A model generated the notes under the pieces. It did not search any database and was not told the origin of the DNA. It was given only the letters and a program-made list of their open reading frames with translations. Positions 9,577 through 19,547 of a stretch of 64,000 nt of DNA are shown one piece after another. Position 1 is the stretch's first letter. Each line of letters starts with the position of its first letter. The DNA is from Hyphomonas adhaerens MHS-3 (GTDB taxonomy: Bacteria; Pseudomonadota; Alphaproteobacteria; Caulobacterales; Hyphomonadaceae): the NCBI RefSeq assembly GCF_000685235.1, contig NZ_ARYH01000002.1, forward strand, positions 62,001-126,000. The letters run 5' to 3'. A program made the translations under genes and the position numbers.

Positions 9577-10740
9577 ATGAGCGTACAAGCCATCCGGCCG
9601 CAACTGACAGAGCAGGACATCCATCGTCTGATGAAGGGCGATACGCCGGAGCAGCGCGCTTCGGTGGCGCACCGGCTGTGCCGGCGCATCGCACTGGATG
9701 TGCTGAGCGAAGATGAGCGTAAATACGCCGAAGAGATCATGGCGATCCTGGCGGATGATGCGGCAGACCTGGTGCGGCGCACCTTGTCTGTCACGCTGCG
9801 CAATTCGCCGATCCTGCCGCGCGAGATCGCGCTGAAACTGGCGCAGGACATCGAGGCCGTTGCCATTCCGGTGCTGCAGGATTCGCCCGTCTTCACAGAA
9901 GAAGACCTGATTGAGCTGGTCCTGTCCGTGACGGCCGCCAAGCAGGCAGCGATTGCGGCGCGGGACAATATCTCTGTCACGCTGACGGAAGTGATTTCAG
10001 AGCACGGGCAGGTCGAGGCCGTCCGGGCGCTCTCATCGAACACCCATGCCGAGTTCACGGATCGCGCCTATGACGACACGCTGCGCCGCTTCGGCAGCGA
10101 CGAGATCGTCCAGAAGGGCCTGATCCGGCGGGAATTCATCCCGACGCATATCGCAGAAAAGATGGTTTCGCTGGTGTCCGGCCAGCTGTTCGACATGCTG
10201 GTGAACCGTCACGAGCTGCCGGCGCAGATGGCCATCGACCTGGCTGCCGGGGCGCGCGAGCGGGCGACGATTGATCTGGTCGAGCAGGCCGGGCGGTCAA
10301 ACGACCTCGTGCGGTTTGTCTCGCAGCTGAACCTCAACGGCCGTCTCAGCCATTCGCTGATCATGCGGGCGCTCTGCTGCGGCCAGATGCCGTTTGTCGA
10401 GCACGCGCTGGCGGAGCTGTCCGGTGTGGCGCACCAGCGTGTCTGGCTGATGATCCACGATGCAGGGCCGCTGGGCCTGCAGGCCGTGTTCGACCGGGCA
10501 GGCATGCCGCGCAAGATGCTGCCGGCGTTCAAGGCGGCGGTGAACGTGTTCCATGAGACCGCCTATGATGGCGGCCCCAATGACCGGGCGCGGTTCCGTG
10601 CGCGCATGATCGAACGCGTGCTGACGCAGTTCCAGGCGATCCCGAAGGACGACCTCGAATACCTGCTCGAAAAGCTGGATTACTATTCGGAGATGGCCGC
10701 CGCAGAGGAAGCCGGCGAGGCCGATACGGACGCCGCTTAA
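9577..10740 (+). CDS. DUF2336 domain-containing protein
   Basis: 387-residue all-helical protein with HEAT-like repeats, typical of the DUF2336 family common in Caulobacterales and Rhodospirillales. Repeated units are visible as alternating LVRRTLSVTLRNSPILPREIA and SNTHAEFTDRAYDD-type helices. The C-terminus is acidic/alanine-rich. No catalytic motif or membrane segment is seen, and the biochemical function is unknown. It converges with the degenerate EAL gene, the two stop codons overlapping through a shared TTAA at 10737-10740. A 163-base upstream gap after the tig terminator holds its promoter. Confidence 0.85.
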   Translation: MSVQAIRPQLTEQDIHRLMKGDTPEQRASVAHRLCRRIALDVLSEDERKYAEEIMAILADDAADLVRRTLSVTLRNSPILPREIALKLAQDIEAVAIPVLQDSPVFTEEDLIELVLSVTAAKQAAIAARDNISVTLTEVISEHGQVEAVRALSSNTHAEFTDRAYDDTLRRFGSDEIVQKGLIRREFIPTHIAEKMVSLVSGQLFDMLVNRHELPAQMAIDLAAGARERATIDLVEQAGRSNDLVRFVSQLNLNGRLSHSLIMRALCCGQMPFVEHALAELSGVAHQRVWLMIHDAGPLGLQAVFDRAGMPRKMLPAFKAAVNVFHETAYDGGPNDRARFRARMIERVLTQFQAIPKDDLEYLLEKLDYYSEMAAAEEAGEADTDAA

Positions 10741-11411
10741 GCGTCTGTGCGCAGACGCGTACCGGCCGAGATGCCGAGGCGGCCAAGCTCGTCGGCGTCA
10801 CGCCAGTTGGCGTTTTCCGCGATCACCAGAATACCGGCGCCGGCTGCGGTCTCACATGTTTCCATGAGCAGGTCGCAATCGAGGTTGCGGGCATCGACGC
10901 GCAGCGTGTCGATCAGCAGGCGCATGCCTTCGGCCAGCGGGGTCTGCCAGGATTTGCGCATGTCGACAGACACACGGAAGCCGTGACGGCGGAAATGGGC
11001 CACGCGGCTGGTGCAGTCGGCCGGGTCACCGGCAAAGGCCGTGTCCGTGAACTCAATGCAGAATTCCTGCTGGCAGAACACGCTGCGGCGCACCCGGGCA
11101 TCGCAGGCGAGGGCCGTGTCCGGGTTGGCCAGCGCGGCAACGGGGGACGGGACGATAATGGGGCGGTGATCGTGGCGGAATTCGTGCGCGACGCTGGAAA
11201 TCTCGCCGATCCGGTCAGCCACCCATTTGGCGGAATTTGATTCGCTGCGGCGGGCGGCGGCCGGGCCAAAGGACGGGCCGTCCTCGAAACAGAAGGGCAA
11301 TTCCGCCGCCATGCCGAGGGCGTCGCCCGTCGCAAGGTCCAGGACCGGCTCGAACCGAACGGCCGGTGTTGGGAGTGTTTGGACGGAAGTTGTGGCCCAG
11401 GTCTGTTTCAT
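10737..11411 (-). CDS. Degenerate EAL-domain protein
   Basis: 224 residues aligning by eye to the core of c-di-GMP phosphodiesterases. RFEPVLDLATGDALGMAAELP corresponds to the EAL strand, FCIEFTDTAF to the EITES region, GFRVSVDMRKS to the DDFG region and LRVDARNLD to the KxD region; VIAENANWRDADELGRLG corresponds to the AEGVE loop. The DDFG acidic residues are lost, so phosphodiesterase activity is unlikely. It may bind c-di-GMP or a protein partner. The gene is full length, without stops or frameshifts, so it is not an obvious pseudogene. Confidence 0.7.
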   Translation of the reverse strand: MKQTWATTSVQTLPTPAVRFEPVLDLATGDALGMAAELPFCFEDGPSFGPAAARRSESNSAKWVADRIGEISSVAHEFRHDHRPIIVPSPVAALANPDTALACDARVRRSVFCQQEFCIEFTDTAFAGDPADCTSRVAHFRRHGFRVSVDMRKSWQTPLAEGMRLLIDTLRVDARNLDCDLLMETCETAAGAGILVIAENANWRDADELGRLGISAGTRLRTDA

Positions 11412-11525
11412 AGTGTCCCGCTCGTGTGCTGTGTTGGTCTTGCCTTCCCTAAGGGTTGAGGTTGAAGATCACGCGTAAGAACAGAGGCACATTTCGATAA
11501 AATTTGCCCGATAGGGGGAACCACC

Positions 11526-12332
11526 ATGGACAAGACGCCCGCTGAACCGAGGCTTTCTGCAACCATTCTGATGGTACGAGACGCGCCATCCGGGCCGCCG
11601 GAAGTCCTGATGGTCAAACGTCATTACGAGATTGATTTCGCAGCCGGTGCGCTGGTGTTTCCGGGCGGCAAGGCCAGCGCGGACGATTCACGGACCGAAT
11701 GGGACGCCTATACCGACGGCGACTATGGTCCGGTGCAGCAGGATGCGCGGATTGCGGCTGTACGGGAGGCTTACGAGGAAAGCGGCCTGTTGCTGGCGCG
11801 CCACGCCTCAGCGCGCGGCCCGGGTGCGCCGCTGGTGGGCGCCGACATCGCCGACAAGCTGGCACCGCACCGCCACGCCGTGGACCGGGCGGAAATGAGC
11901 TTCCTGGAACTGATCCGGGAGCATGAGCTCGTGCTTGCGCTGGATAGCCTTGTCCATTTCGGTCACTGGATCACGCCGATCATGATGCCGAAGCGCTTCG
12001 ACACGCATTTCTACATCGCGCCCGCGCCTGAAAACCAGATCGCCGCGCATGATGGCCGCGAGACAACGGACGCGGTTTGGCTGTCAGCCGAAGAGGCGCT
12101 GGCGCAGGAAGCCGATGGCCGGGCGACGATTATCTTCCCGACACGGATGAACCTGAAACGGATGACGTTAGCGACATCCGTCTCCGATGCCCTCGCGCGT
12201 TTCGGTGCCATGGATGTGCCAACGGTCCTGCCCAAGCCCGGAAAGGATGATGACGGCAACCCGTGCCTGTTCATTCCCGATGTCGAAGGCTACGGCCAGA
12301 CGGTGGAGCTGTTGTCCAACGTCAAGGTCTGA
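11526..12332 (+). CDS. NUDIX hydrolase, NUDT19-like (split Nudix box)
   Basis: 268 residues. The Nudix core REAYEESG (80-87) supplies the metal-binding glutamates. The leading FPGGKASADD (45-54) is separated from it by about 25 extra residues, an insertion also known in the NUDT19/RP2 branch, whose mammalian members hydrolyse acyl-CoA. Substrate by homology could be acyl-CoA or a nucleotide-diphosphate derivative; this is inference. A GGGGGAACC-type ribosome binding site lies just before the ATG. It converges on hslU with a nine-base gap. Confidence 0.85.
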   Translation: MDKTPAEPRLSATILMVRDAPSGPPEVLMVKRHYEIDFAAGALVFPGGKASADDSRTEWDAYTDGDYGPVQQDARIAAVREAYEESGLLLARHASARGPGAPLVGADIADKLAPHRHAVDRAEMSFLELIREHELVLALDSLVHFGHWITPIMMPKRFDTHFYIAPAPENQIAAHDGRETTDAVWLSAEEALAQEADGRATIIFPTRMNLKRMTLATSVSDALARFGAMDVPTVLPKPGKDDDGNPCLFIPDVEGYGQTVELLSNVKV

Positions 12333-12340
12333 CTTGTCCG

Positions 12341-13645
12341 TTACAGGATGAATTTGGAGAGGTCGGCATCGGCGGCGAGGCCGCTGACGCGCTCGTTCAC
12401 ATAGTCGGCCGTGATGGTGATGGTTTCACCTTTTCTGTCCGGTGCTTCGAAGCTGATCTCGTCGAGCAGGCGTTCCAGAACGGTCTGCAGGCGGCGCGCG
12501 CCGATATTCTCGACGCTGTTGTTCACGGCCTCGGCCAGGTCTGCCAGCGTGTCGATCGCGGCGTCTTCAAAGATCAGCGTCACACCTTCTGCGGTCATCA
12601 GGGCTTCATACTGGCGGATCAGGCTCGCCTCGGGTTCGACCAGGATGCGCCGCAGGTCGTCCCGGGTCAGGGCGTCCAGTTCCACGCGGATGGGCAGGCG
12701 GCCCTGGAGTTCCGGCAACAGGTCTGACGGCTTGGAGACATGGAAGGCGCCAGACGCAATGAAGAGGATGTGGTCTGTCTTTACGGCGCCGCGCTTTGTA
12801 GACACGGTGGTGCCTTCAATGAGGGGCAGCAGGTCGCGCTGGACACCTTCACGGCTGACATCGGCGCCGCCACGCTCTGACTTGGCGGCGATCTTGTCGA
12901 TCTCATCGAGGAAGACAATGCCGTCCTGCTCGACGGCATGGATGGCTTCGCGGGTGATGCTTTCCTCGTCCAGCATCTTGTCGGCTTCTTCGTCCAGCAG
13001 GGGCTTGTAGGCTTCCTTCACCGTGGTGCGGACGCGCTTGGTGCGGCCGCCCATGGCCTTACCGAGCATGTCGGACAGATTGATCATGCCCATGGAGCCG
13101 CCTTGTCCCGGCAGGTCGAACATCTGCATCGGGCCGCCGGTTTCCGGCATGTCGATGTCGACTTCCTTGTCGTCCAGTTCGCCTTCACGCAGTTTGCGGC
13201 GGAAGACTTCGCGGGTGGAGGATTGTGCATCCTCGCCGACGAGTGCGTCCAGCAGGCGTTCCTCAGCGGCGTCCGTTGCCGATTGCTGAACCCCGACGCG
13301 TTTTTGCTCCCGGATCATGCCGACGGCGCTCTCGACCAGATCGCGAATAATCTGTTCCACATCGCGGCCGACATAGCCCACCTCTGTGAACTTGGTGGCC
13401 TCGACCTTCAGGAAGGGGGCATTTGCCAGACGGGCGAGGCGGCGGGAGACTTCCGTCTTGCCGACGCCGGTCGGCCCGATCATCAGGATATTCTTGGGGG
13501 TAATCTCGCCTTGCAGGTTTTCCGGGGCCTGCTTGCGGCGCCAGCGGTTGCGCAGGGCAATGGCGACGGCGCGCTTGGCGCCGGTCTGGCCAACAATGTG
13601 GCGATCGAGTTCAGCGACGATTTCGCGGGGGGTAAGTTCTGTCAT
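12341..13645 (-). CDS. hslU: ATP-dependent protease ATPase subunit HslU
   Basis: 434-residue AAA+ unfoldase of the HslUV (ClpYQ) protease. Walker [10 protein letters not shown] is near residue 57, the pore motif GYVGRDVE follows, and Walker [14 protein letters not shown] lies after the intermediate I-domain (about 110-235). The C-terminal ISFEAPD and SKFIL segments fit the HslV-docking tail. It follows hslV by 17 bases on the same strand, so the two subunits form one operon. Confidence 0.98.
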   Translation of the reverse strand: MTELTPREIVAELDRHIVGQTGAKRAVAIALRNRWRRKQAPENLQGEITPKNILMIGPTGVGKTEVSRRLARLANAPFLKVEATKFTEVGYVGRDVEQIIRDLVESAVGMIREQKRVGVQQSATDAAEERLLDALVGEDAQSSTREVFRRKLREGELDDKEVDIDMPETGGPMQMFDLPGQGGSMGMINLSDMLGKAMGGRTKRVRTTVKEAYKPLLDEEADKMLDEESITREAIHAVEQDGIVFLDEIDKIAAKSERGGADVSREGVQRDLLPLIEGTTVSTKRGAVKTDHILFIASGAFHVSKPSDLLPELQGRLPIRVELDALTRDDLRRILVEPEASLIRQYEALMTAEGVTLIFEDAAIDTLADLAEAVNNSVENIGARRLQTVLERLLDEISFEAPDRKGETITITADYVNERVSGLAADADLSKFIL

Positions 13646-13662
13646 GTGGTGTCCGGGTCCGG

Positions 13663-14223
13663 TCAGATGTCGAGTGTTTCGACCGTGAAATTGCCATTGG
13701 TGTAGACGCAGATGTCGGCAGCAATCTGCATGGCCTTGCGGCCAATCGTTTCGGCGTCGTCTTCATAGTCGATCAGGGCGCGTGCAGCGGAGAGGGCATA
13801 ATTGCCACCGGAGCCGACGGCGACGACGTTGTATTCAGGTTCCAGCACGTCGCCGGACCCGGTCAGCACGAGCGTGACCTCCTTGTCTGCGACGATCAGC
13901 AGGGCTTCAAGTTTCTGGAGGTATTTCTCTGTGCGCCAGTCCTTGGCGAGTTCCACGGCGGCGCGGGAGAGTTGGCCATTGTGCCGCTCCAGCTTGGATT
14001 CCAGCCGTTCGAACAGGGTGAAGGCGTCCGCCGTCGCCCCGGCAAACCCTGCCAGGATCTTGCCGTCACCCAGGCGGCGCACCTTGCGGGCGTTGCCTTT
14101 CATGACGGTCTGTCCCATGGACACCTGACCATCGGACAGCATGACGAGTTTGTTGTTCTTGCGAACGGCCAGAATGGTCGTGCCATGCCAGCCGGGTGAA
14201 GCGGGATCAGATGTGCCAGTCAT
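13663..14223 (-). CDS. hslV: ATP-dependent protease proteolytic subunit HslV
   Basis: Threonine protease partner of HslU, 186 residues from the ATG at 14223. The longer in-frame extension is rejected because it would add 21 non-family residues. A short propeptide ending at WHG precedes the catalytic Thr ([10 protein letters not shown]), and [14 protein letters not shown] is the conserved proteasome-beta signature. The promoter region is shared divergently with the pst operon. Confidence 0.97.
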   Translation of the reverse strand: MTGTSDPASPGWHGTTILAVRKNNKLVMLSDGQVSMGQTVMKGNARKVRRLGDGKILAGFAGATADAFTLFERLESKLERHNGQLSRAAVELAKDWRTEKYLQKLEALLIVADKEVTLVLTGSGDVLEPEYNVVAVGSGGNYALSAARALIDYEDDAETIGRKAMQIAADICVYTNGNFTVETLDI

Positions 14224-14289
14224 GCGGCAGATGTGGACGCTCAGGCCTTCCGGTGCAAGGAGTCGGCTGGGCCGCAATGTCGGCACGTT

Positions 14290-14307
14290 TTGTCACATAA
14301 GTGTCGC
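14290..14307 (+). promoter_or_regulatory. Pho box-like PhoB site upstream of pstC
   Basis: TTGTCAC-ATAA-GTGTCGC has the 7-4-7 arrangement of the PhoB box (consensus CTGTCAT-A/T4-CTGTCAC), with 11-base periodicity. It lies 47 bases upstream of the pstC start in the hslV-pstC gap. It would allow phosphate-starvation induction by the PhoB encoded at the end of this operon. Confidence 0.65.
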
Positions 14308-14353
14308 GGCACTCCAGTAAGGGGAGCACAGCTGACAGTTGAACGAGGACTGG

Positions 14354-15769
14354 ATGCTCTCGCAACTAGGCCACCTTCCAATGGATTTCCTGCTCCTCGC
14401 GGCGGCAGTGGCGCTCGCATCCTTTGGATTCATTGCGGGACGCCTGCGCGCGGAGCAGTTTTCGTTCTCCGGTGACATCCATCCCAACTCCCGCCCGAAC
14501 GCCCATGGATACTTCGTCCTGATGTGGAGCCTGGTGCCGGTTGTGCTGGTTGCGCTCGGCTATGTCTTCTTCAGCGAGGGCACGTCGCGGGCGATTCTGC
14601 GAAGTGAGCTGCCGGACGGCTTTTCCATCCTCACACCCGGAGAACTGACCACCTATCTCGACACGGTGGCGCGCGCGGCCCGTATGCCGGACTTCCTGAG
14701 CGGCGAGCGGGTGTTCGACACAGTGACCGAGCGGTATGGCGAGATCCGCGGGACGGTGAACATTGTCACGCTGGCCATCGCCATGGGCCTGTCGCTGGCG
14801 GGCATGTTCTTCGCGCGGCGGTGCCTGTCGCCGGCGTTCCGGGCGCGCCAGCATGTCGAAAGCGGCATTGAGTGGTTCCTGTTCCTGTGCGCGGCGCTCG
14901 CCATCGCGACAACGGTGGGCATCGTTGCCTCGCTCGTTTTCGAAAGCCTGCGCTTCTTTGCGGAAGTCCCGGTCTGGGATTTCCTGCTTGGGACACGCTG
15001 GAACGCCCAGACCAGCGCCGAGTTCGGAGCGCTGCCCCTGTTCTTCGGCACGTTCATGATTTCCTTCTTCGCGATGGTCGTGGCTGCGCCGGTCGGCCTG
15101 TTCGCGGCGATTTACCTGTCGGAATATGCCAGCCGGCAGGTGCGGTCGATCATCAAGCCGGTGCTCGAAGTGCTGGCGGGGATCCCGACGGTTGTTTACG
15201 GCTTCTTCGCGCTTCTGGTGATCGCGCCGGCCGTGCGGTCCATTGCGCTCTGGATCAACCAGTTGCTGATCGCCTGGGGCATTGCGGATGGCGCTGTGCT
15301 GGCGGCCCAGCCGACCAGCGCCCTGGCCGCCGGGATCGTCATGGGGATCATGGTGATCCCGTTTGTGTCCTCGCTCTCCGACGATGTGATCCGCGCGGTG
15401 CCGCAGTCCCTCAGGGACGGGGCCTATGCGATGGGCGCCACCAAGGCGGAAGCGGTCCGGCAGGTTGTGGTGCCGGCGGCGTTGCCCGGCATCATCGCGG
15501 CGTTGCTGCTGGCTGTGTCTCGCGCGATCGGAGAGACGATGATCGTCGTCATGGCGGCGGGCCAGCGCGCGCAGATCTCTCCCGATCCGACCTCGGATCT
15601 TACGACCATTACGGTCCAGATCGTTTCATTGCTGACCGGCGAATCCGAGTTCGACAGCCCGAAGACGCTCTCCGCCTTTGCGCTTGGCCTTGTTCTCTTC
15701 ATCATCACGCTTTTGTTCAATCTCGTCGCCATCAACGTCGTGAAGCGGTTCAGGGAAAAATATGAGTGA
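14354..15769 (+). CDS. pstC: Phosphate ABC transporter permease PstC
   Basis: Inner-membrane permease of the high-affinity phosphate importer, 471 residues. N-terminal membrane helices (about 10-30, 55-75) flank a periplasmic insertion resembling the DUF3708-type N-terminal region. The permease core begins after residue 220 and contains the EAA-type loop around DGAYAMGATKAEAVRQVVVPAALPGI. ATG at 14354 is preferred to TTG at 14339 because GAGG lies five bases upstream. No pstS precedes it. It overlaps pstA by eight bases. Confidence 0.95.
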   Translation: MLSQLGHLPMDFLLLAAAVALASFGFIAGRLRAEQFSFSGDIHPNSRPNAHGYFVLMWSLVPVVLVALGYVFFSEGTSRAILRSELPDGFSILTPGELTTYLDTVARAARMPDFLSGERVFDTVTERYGEIRGTVNIVTLAIAMGLSLAGMFFARRCLSPAFRARQHVESGIEWFLFLCAALAIATTVGIVASLVFESLRFFAEVPVWDFLLGTRWNAQTSAEFGALPLFFGTFMISFFAMVVAAPVGLFAAIYLSEYASRQVRSIIKPVLEVLAGIPTVVYGFFALLVIAPAVRSIALWINQLLIAWGIADGAVLAAQPTSALAAGIVMGIMVIPFVSSLSDDVIRAVPQSLRDGAYAMGATKAEAVRQVVVPAALPGIIAALLLAVSRAIGETMIVVMAAGQRAQISPDPTSDLTTITVQIVSLLTGESEFDSPKTLSAFALGLVLFIITLLFNLVAINVVKRFREKYE

Positions 15770-17324
15770 TCCGGCCGCCTCCCCATTCGCCAATGAACGG
15801 GCGTTGAAACGGCTTCGCCGCCGGCGCGCGGCTGACCGCCGGTTCAAATGGTATGGCCGCATGGCAATCGGCTTTGCGCTTGCGGCGCTGACTCTGCTGT
15901 TGGCGTCGATCGCGACACAGGCGGTCTCGGCGGCGACCTATCACGTCGTGTCGTTCGACCTCGATTTCGACGAGCAAACGTTCGGCGAGGCGAAGCCAGG
16001 TGACCCGCCACAGGTCGACAAGGTCTATGGCCTTGTGCGGGCGGACCTGCTGGCCCAGTTCCCCGAAACCGCTGGCAGCCGGCCGCTGAGGCATGAATTG
16101 ACGGCCCTGATCACCCGGCTTGCCGTCCTGCCAGTCGCGCGGGAACTGGCGCGAAAGCCGGGCGAAGTCGGGACGGTGCGCCGCGTTGAACTGCCCCTGT
16201 CGGACGATCTGGACCTTTACCTGAAGGGCGCCAACGCCCGGCACCTGACGGTTCCCATCGGCCGCGTCGAGGCGAAGGCAGCGGACGGTGTCGTGACCGT
16301 CAAAGCCGAGGACGCGTTCAACCGCCTGATCGCGGCGGTGTCCCTCGAAGGGATCGAGGCCTCCGGCGCCCCCGATACGGGATCCATCCTCATGACGGCA
16401 GGCCGGTCGACGATCAAGCTGTCCGCACTTGGCCAGTCCTCGGCAACCGGCAGGCTCCTGACGGGCAGCCTGCAGGACTTCCAAACCAATCCTGTGCGCG
16501 CGCGGCTGATTCCATCGCCCGAAACCGAACGGACGGTGAGCGACCGCCAGATTGCATGGCTACTGGCCCTGAAAGCTGAGGGGCGGGTGTCACGTGTGCC
16601 GCACTGGAGCCTGCTGACCCATACCGACAGCACCCAGCCGGAACTGGCCGGAACGCTGGCCGCGATTGTCGGTTCGCTGCTGACCTTGCTGGTCACCGCG
16701 TCGCTGGCCATTCCGGTCGGGATCCTGGCCTCCATCTACCTGGAAGAATTTGCCCCGCGGAACCGGGTCACCGGCCTGATCGAAGTGAATATCAACAATC
16801 TGGCCGCCGTGCCGTCGATCGTGTTCGGTCTGCTGGGGGCCGCCGTATTCCTCGGGGCATTCGGACTGCCTCGGTCTGCGCCCGTGGTCGGCGGGCTGGT
16901 ACTGGCATTGCTGATCCTGCCTGTGGTGATCATCGCGTCGCGCGCCGCGCTGACAGCGGTGCCGCAGTCGATCCGGGATGCGGCCTTCGCCATCGGGGCC
17001 TCCCGCATGCAGACGGTTTTCCATCATGTCATGCCATTGGCTGCGCCGGGCATGCTGACGGGGGCCATTCTCGGCATGGCGCGTGCACTGGGTGAAACGG
17101 CGCCCTTGCTTCTGATCGGGATGGTCGCATTTGTGGCGGAAGTCCCGCGTGGCCCGACAGATGAAGCGACGGCGCTGCCGGTGTTGATCTATTCCTGGGC
17201 CACTCAGGCCGAACGGGCGTGGGAACCCATGACGGGCGCGGTCATTTTGATCCTGCTCGCCTTCCTGATAGCGATGAACGGCGTGGTTGTGTTCCTGCGC
17301 CGGAAATTCGAGCGGAGATGGTGA
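15762..17324 (+). CDS. pstA: Phosphate ABC transporter permease PstA (DUF3333-type long form)
   Basis: 520 residues, about 200 longer than enterobacterial PstA. After a basic start and one membrane helix (about 30-50), a large periplasmic region (about 50-285) resembles the DUF3333 extension of alphaproteobacterial PstA. The six-helix permease core follows (about 290-510), with the EAA loop [27 protein letters not shown]. Start ATG overlaps the pstC stop, and its stop overlaps the pstB start (TGATG), indicating translational coupling. Confidence 0.95.
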   Translation: MSDPAASPFANERALKRLRRRRAADRRFKWYGRMAIGFALAALTLLLASIATQAVSAATYHVVSFDLDFDEQTFGEAKPGDPPQVDKVYGLVRADLLAQFPETAGSRPLRHELTALITRLAVLPVARELARKPGEVGTVRRVELPLSDDLDLYLKGANARHLTVPIGRVEAKAADGVVTVKAEDAFNRLIAAVSLEGIEASGAPDTGSILMTAGRSTIKLSALGQSSATGRLLTGSLQDFQTNPVRARLIPSPETERTVSDRQIAWLLALKAEGRVSRVPHWSLLTHTDSTQPELAGTLAAIVGSLLTLLVTASLAIPVGILASIYLEEFAPRNRVTGLIEVNINNLAAVPSIVFGLLGAAVFLGAFGLPRSAPVVGGLVLALLILPVVIIASRAALTAVPQSIRDAAFAIGASRMQTVFHHVMPLAAPGMLTGAILGMARALGETAPLLLIGMVAFVAEVPRGPTDEATALPVLIYSWATQAERAWEPMTGAVILILLAFLIAMNGVVVFLRRKFERRW

Positions 17325-18145
17325 TGGACGGTACACTCGGAGAAGATGCGACGATGCCGAAGGGTGTCCTGCCGGACGCGCCTGAGGCGTCCGTGCGCAT
17401 GTCTTGCCGCAACATCAATGTCTTCTACGGAGACAAGCAGGCGATCTACGACGTCTCGCTTCAGATTGCCGACCGCTCTGTCACTTCGCTGATCGGGCCG
17501 TCGGGGTGCGGGAAATCGACCTTCCTGCGTTGCCTGAACCGGATGAACGACACGATTGAAGGCTGCCGTGTCGAAGGTGAAATCATGATGGAAGGGAAGG
17601 ACATTAACTCCCCGTCCATCGACCCCGTCCTTTTGCGGTCGCGTGTCGGCATGGTGTTCCAGAAGCCGAACCCGTTCCCGAAGTCGATCTATGAAAACAT
17701 TGCCTATGGCCCCCGCATTCACGGGCTGGCCCAGGGGCGGGAGGACATGGACGAGATCGTGGAGAAAAGCCTTCGCCGCGCCGGCCTTTGGGAAGAAGTG
17801 AAAGACCGTCTCAACCTTGCCGGCACCAGCCTGTCCGGCGGCCAGCAGCAAAGGCTGTGCATCGCCCGTGCGATTGCCGTGCGTCCGGAAGTGATCCTGA
17901 TGGACGAGCCGTGTTCCGCGCTTGATCCGATTGCCACGGCGCGGATCGAGGAGCTGATTGACGAGCTGCGCAAGCGCTACTGCATCATCATCGTGACCCA
18001 TTCCATGCAACAGGCGGCGCGCGTGTCCCAACGGACCGCATTCTTCCACCTTGGTGCCCTGGTTGAAGTGGGCGACACAGACCAGATTTTCACAAGTCCC
18101 CGTGACCGCCGCACGGAAGACTATATCACGGGACGCTTCGGATAA
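17324..18145 (+). CDS. pstB: Phosphate ABC transporter ATP-binding protein PstB
   Basis: ATPase of the phosphate importer, 273 residues. Walker [11 protein letters not shown]-loop VFQKPNPFP, signature LSGGQQQR, Walker [14 protein letters not shown] and H-loop THSMQQ are all intact. The start at 17324 has GGAG six bases upstream and overlaps the pstA stop by one base; ATG at 17318 is also in frame. An N-terminal extension of about 25 residues precedes the ABC core. Confidence 0.97.
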   Translation: MDGTLGEDATMPKGVLPDAPEASVRMSCRNINVFYGDKQAIYDVSLQIADRSVTSLIGPSGCGKSTFLRCLNRMNDTIEGCRVEGEIMMEGKDINSPSIDPVLLRSRVGMVFQKPNPFPKSIYENIAYGPRIHGLAQGREDMDEIVEKSLRRAGLWEEVKDRLNLAGTSLSGGQQQRLCIARAIAVRPEVILMDEPCSALDPIATARIEELIDELRKRYCIIIVTHSMQQAARVSQRTAFFHLGALVEVGDTDQIFTSPRDRRTEDYITGRFG

Positions 18146-18151
18146 GACGCC

Positions 18152-18829
18152 ATGTCAGACCATATTGTATCAGCCTTCACCGAAGAACTGGAACGTCTGT
18201 CTGCAGACATTCTGCGTATGGGCGGTATCGTTGAGGAGATGATCGGCGATTCCTGCCGCGCCGTTCTTCATGACGACCTCGAACTGGCCACCCAGGTGAT
18301 CGACCGCGATCCGCAGGTTGACCGGATGGAGGCTGAAGTCGAGCGCCAGATCGTCAGCCTTATCGCACGGCGCCAGCCCATGGCGCACGATTTGCGGTCC
18401 GTCTTTGCCGCCCTGAAAGTGTCGGGCGAACTGGAGCGGATCGGCGACCTGTCCAAGAATATCGGAAAGCGCGCGCTGAATCTCGATGCCGCCGTCCTTC
18501 CGGCGATGCGGAGTGGGGTCGCCCGCATGGCCGGGCCGGTATCGCGACAATTGCACAACGTGCTCAATGCCTATGCATCGGGTAATGCGGCAGAAGCAAA
18601 AGCTGTCTGGGAAACCGACGATGAAATCGACCAGCACTATAACGCCTTGTTCCGCGAAATGCTGACCTACATGATCGAAGACCCGCGTTCGATCAGTGGT
18701 GGGGCGCATATGCTGTTCATGGCGAAGAATCTTGAGCGGATCGGCGATCACTGCACCAATATCGCTGAATTTGTCTTCTTTCAGATCACGGGCGAAAACC
18801 TGGTGCAGCAGGACCGGCCGAAACTTTGA
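18152..18829 (+). CDS. phoU: Phosphate signalling regulator PhoU
   Basis: 225-residue protein with two three-helix bundles, each carrying metal-binding E/D-rich motifs (VDRMEAEVERQ, SGELERIGDLSKNIGKRA, AKNLERIGDHCTNIAEF). It restrains Pho regulon activation by coupling PstSCAB to the PhoR-PhoB phosphorelay. It starts six bases after pstB and is followed 31 bases later by phoB. Confidence 0.97.
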   Translation: MSDHIVSAFTEELERLSADILRMGGIVEEMIGDSCRAVLHDDLELATQVIDRDPQVDRMEAEVERQIVSLIARRQPMAHDLRSVFAALKVSGELERIGDLSKNIGKRALNLDAAVLPAMRSGVARMAGPVSRQLHNVLNAYASGNAAEAKAVWETDDEIDQHYNALFREMLTYMIEDPRSISGGAHMLFMAKNLERIGDHCTNIAEFVFFQITGENLVQQDRPKL

Positions 18830-18860
18830 GCACCCGAACGGTGTTTGCCAGGAGTATGAC

Positions 18861-19547
18861 ATGAAACCTTATGTGCTGATCGCAGAAGACGAGAGTGCCG
18901 TCTCGGAGCTTCTTCAATACAATCTGAAGCGCCAGGATTATGAGGTCGCGATTGCCAATGATGGCGAGGAAGCCTTGCTGATGATGGAGGAGCGGGCGCC
19001 GGACCTGCTGCTGCTTGACTGGATGCTGCCGAAAGTCAGCGGCATTGAAGTCTGCCGCCGGGTGCGCAGTGGCGGGGTCAATCCGAACCTTCCGATCATC
19101 ATGCTGACGGCGCGCGGGGAAGAGAGCGACCGGATCCGCGGGCTTGATACGGGTGCGGACGATTATGTCACCAAACCGTTTTCCACGACGGAGCTGATGG
19201 CGCGGGTGCGGGCCGTTCTGCGCCGCATCCGTCCGGGGCTGCGGGACGACAAGGTGATTGTCGGAGATATCGAGATCGACCGTGTGGAGCACCGGGTGAC
19301 CCGTAACGGCAACGATATTCATCTGGGGCCGACGGAATTCCGCCTGCTCGATTACTTCATGCAGCATCCGGGACGGGTTTTCTCGCGTGAGCAGTTGCTC
19401 GACACGGTGTGGGGCTCTGACGTCTATGTCGAGCTGCGCACGGTGGACGTGCATGTGGGGCGCCTGCGCAAGGCGCTCCGGCAGACCGGGGGTGACGATC
19501 CAATTCGCACCGTCCGTTCTGCCGGCTACGCGCTGCGGGCTGACTAG
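18861..19547 (+). CDS. phoB: Phosphate regulon response regulator PhoB
   Basis: OmpR-family regulator, 228 residues. The receiver domain has acidic residues E9/D10 and phospho-acceptor D53 (LLLLDWMLPK), with the conserved lysine in TKPF. The winged-helix domain (about 130-226) contains the recognition segment VDVHVGRLRKAL. GGAG six bases before the ATG fixes the start. The partner kinase PhoR is not in the window. The stop codon overlaps the convergent dienelactone hydrolase gene. Confidence 0.96.
   Translation: MKPYVLIAEDESAVSELLQYNLKRQDYEVAIANDGEEALLMMEERAPDLLLLDWMLPKVSGIEVCRRVRSGGVNPNLPIIMLTARGEESDRIRGLDTGADDYVTKPFSTTELMARVRAVLRRIRPGLRDDKVIVGDIEIDRVEHRVTRNGNDIHLGPTEFRLLDYFMQHPGRVFSREQLLDTVWGSDVYVELRTVDVHVGRLRKALRQTGGDDPIRTVRSAGYALRAD

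Noticed and set aside
10737-11411. Pseudogene call for the EAL-like gene
   Set aside because: The frame is intact end to end with a normal start; loss of catalytic residues alone does not make it a pseudogene.
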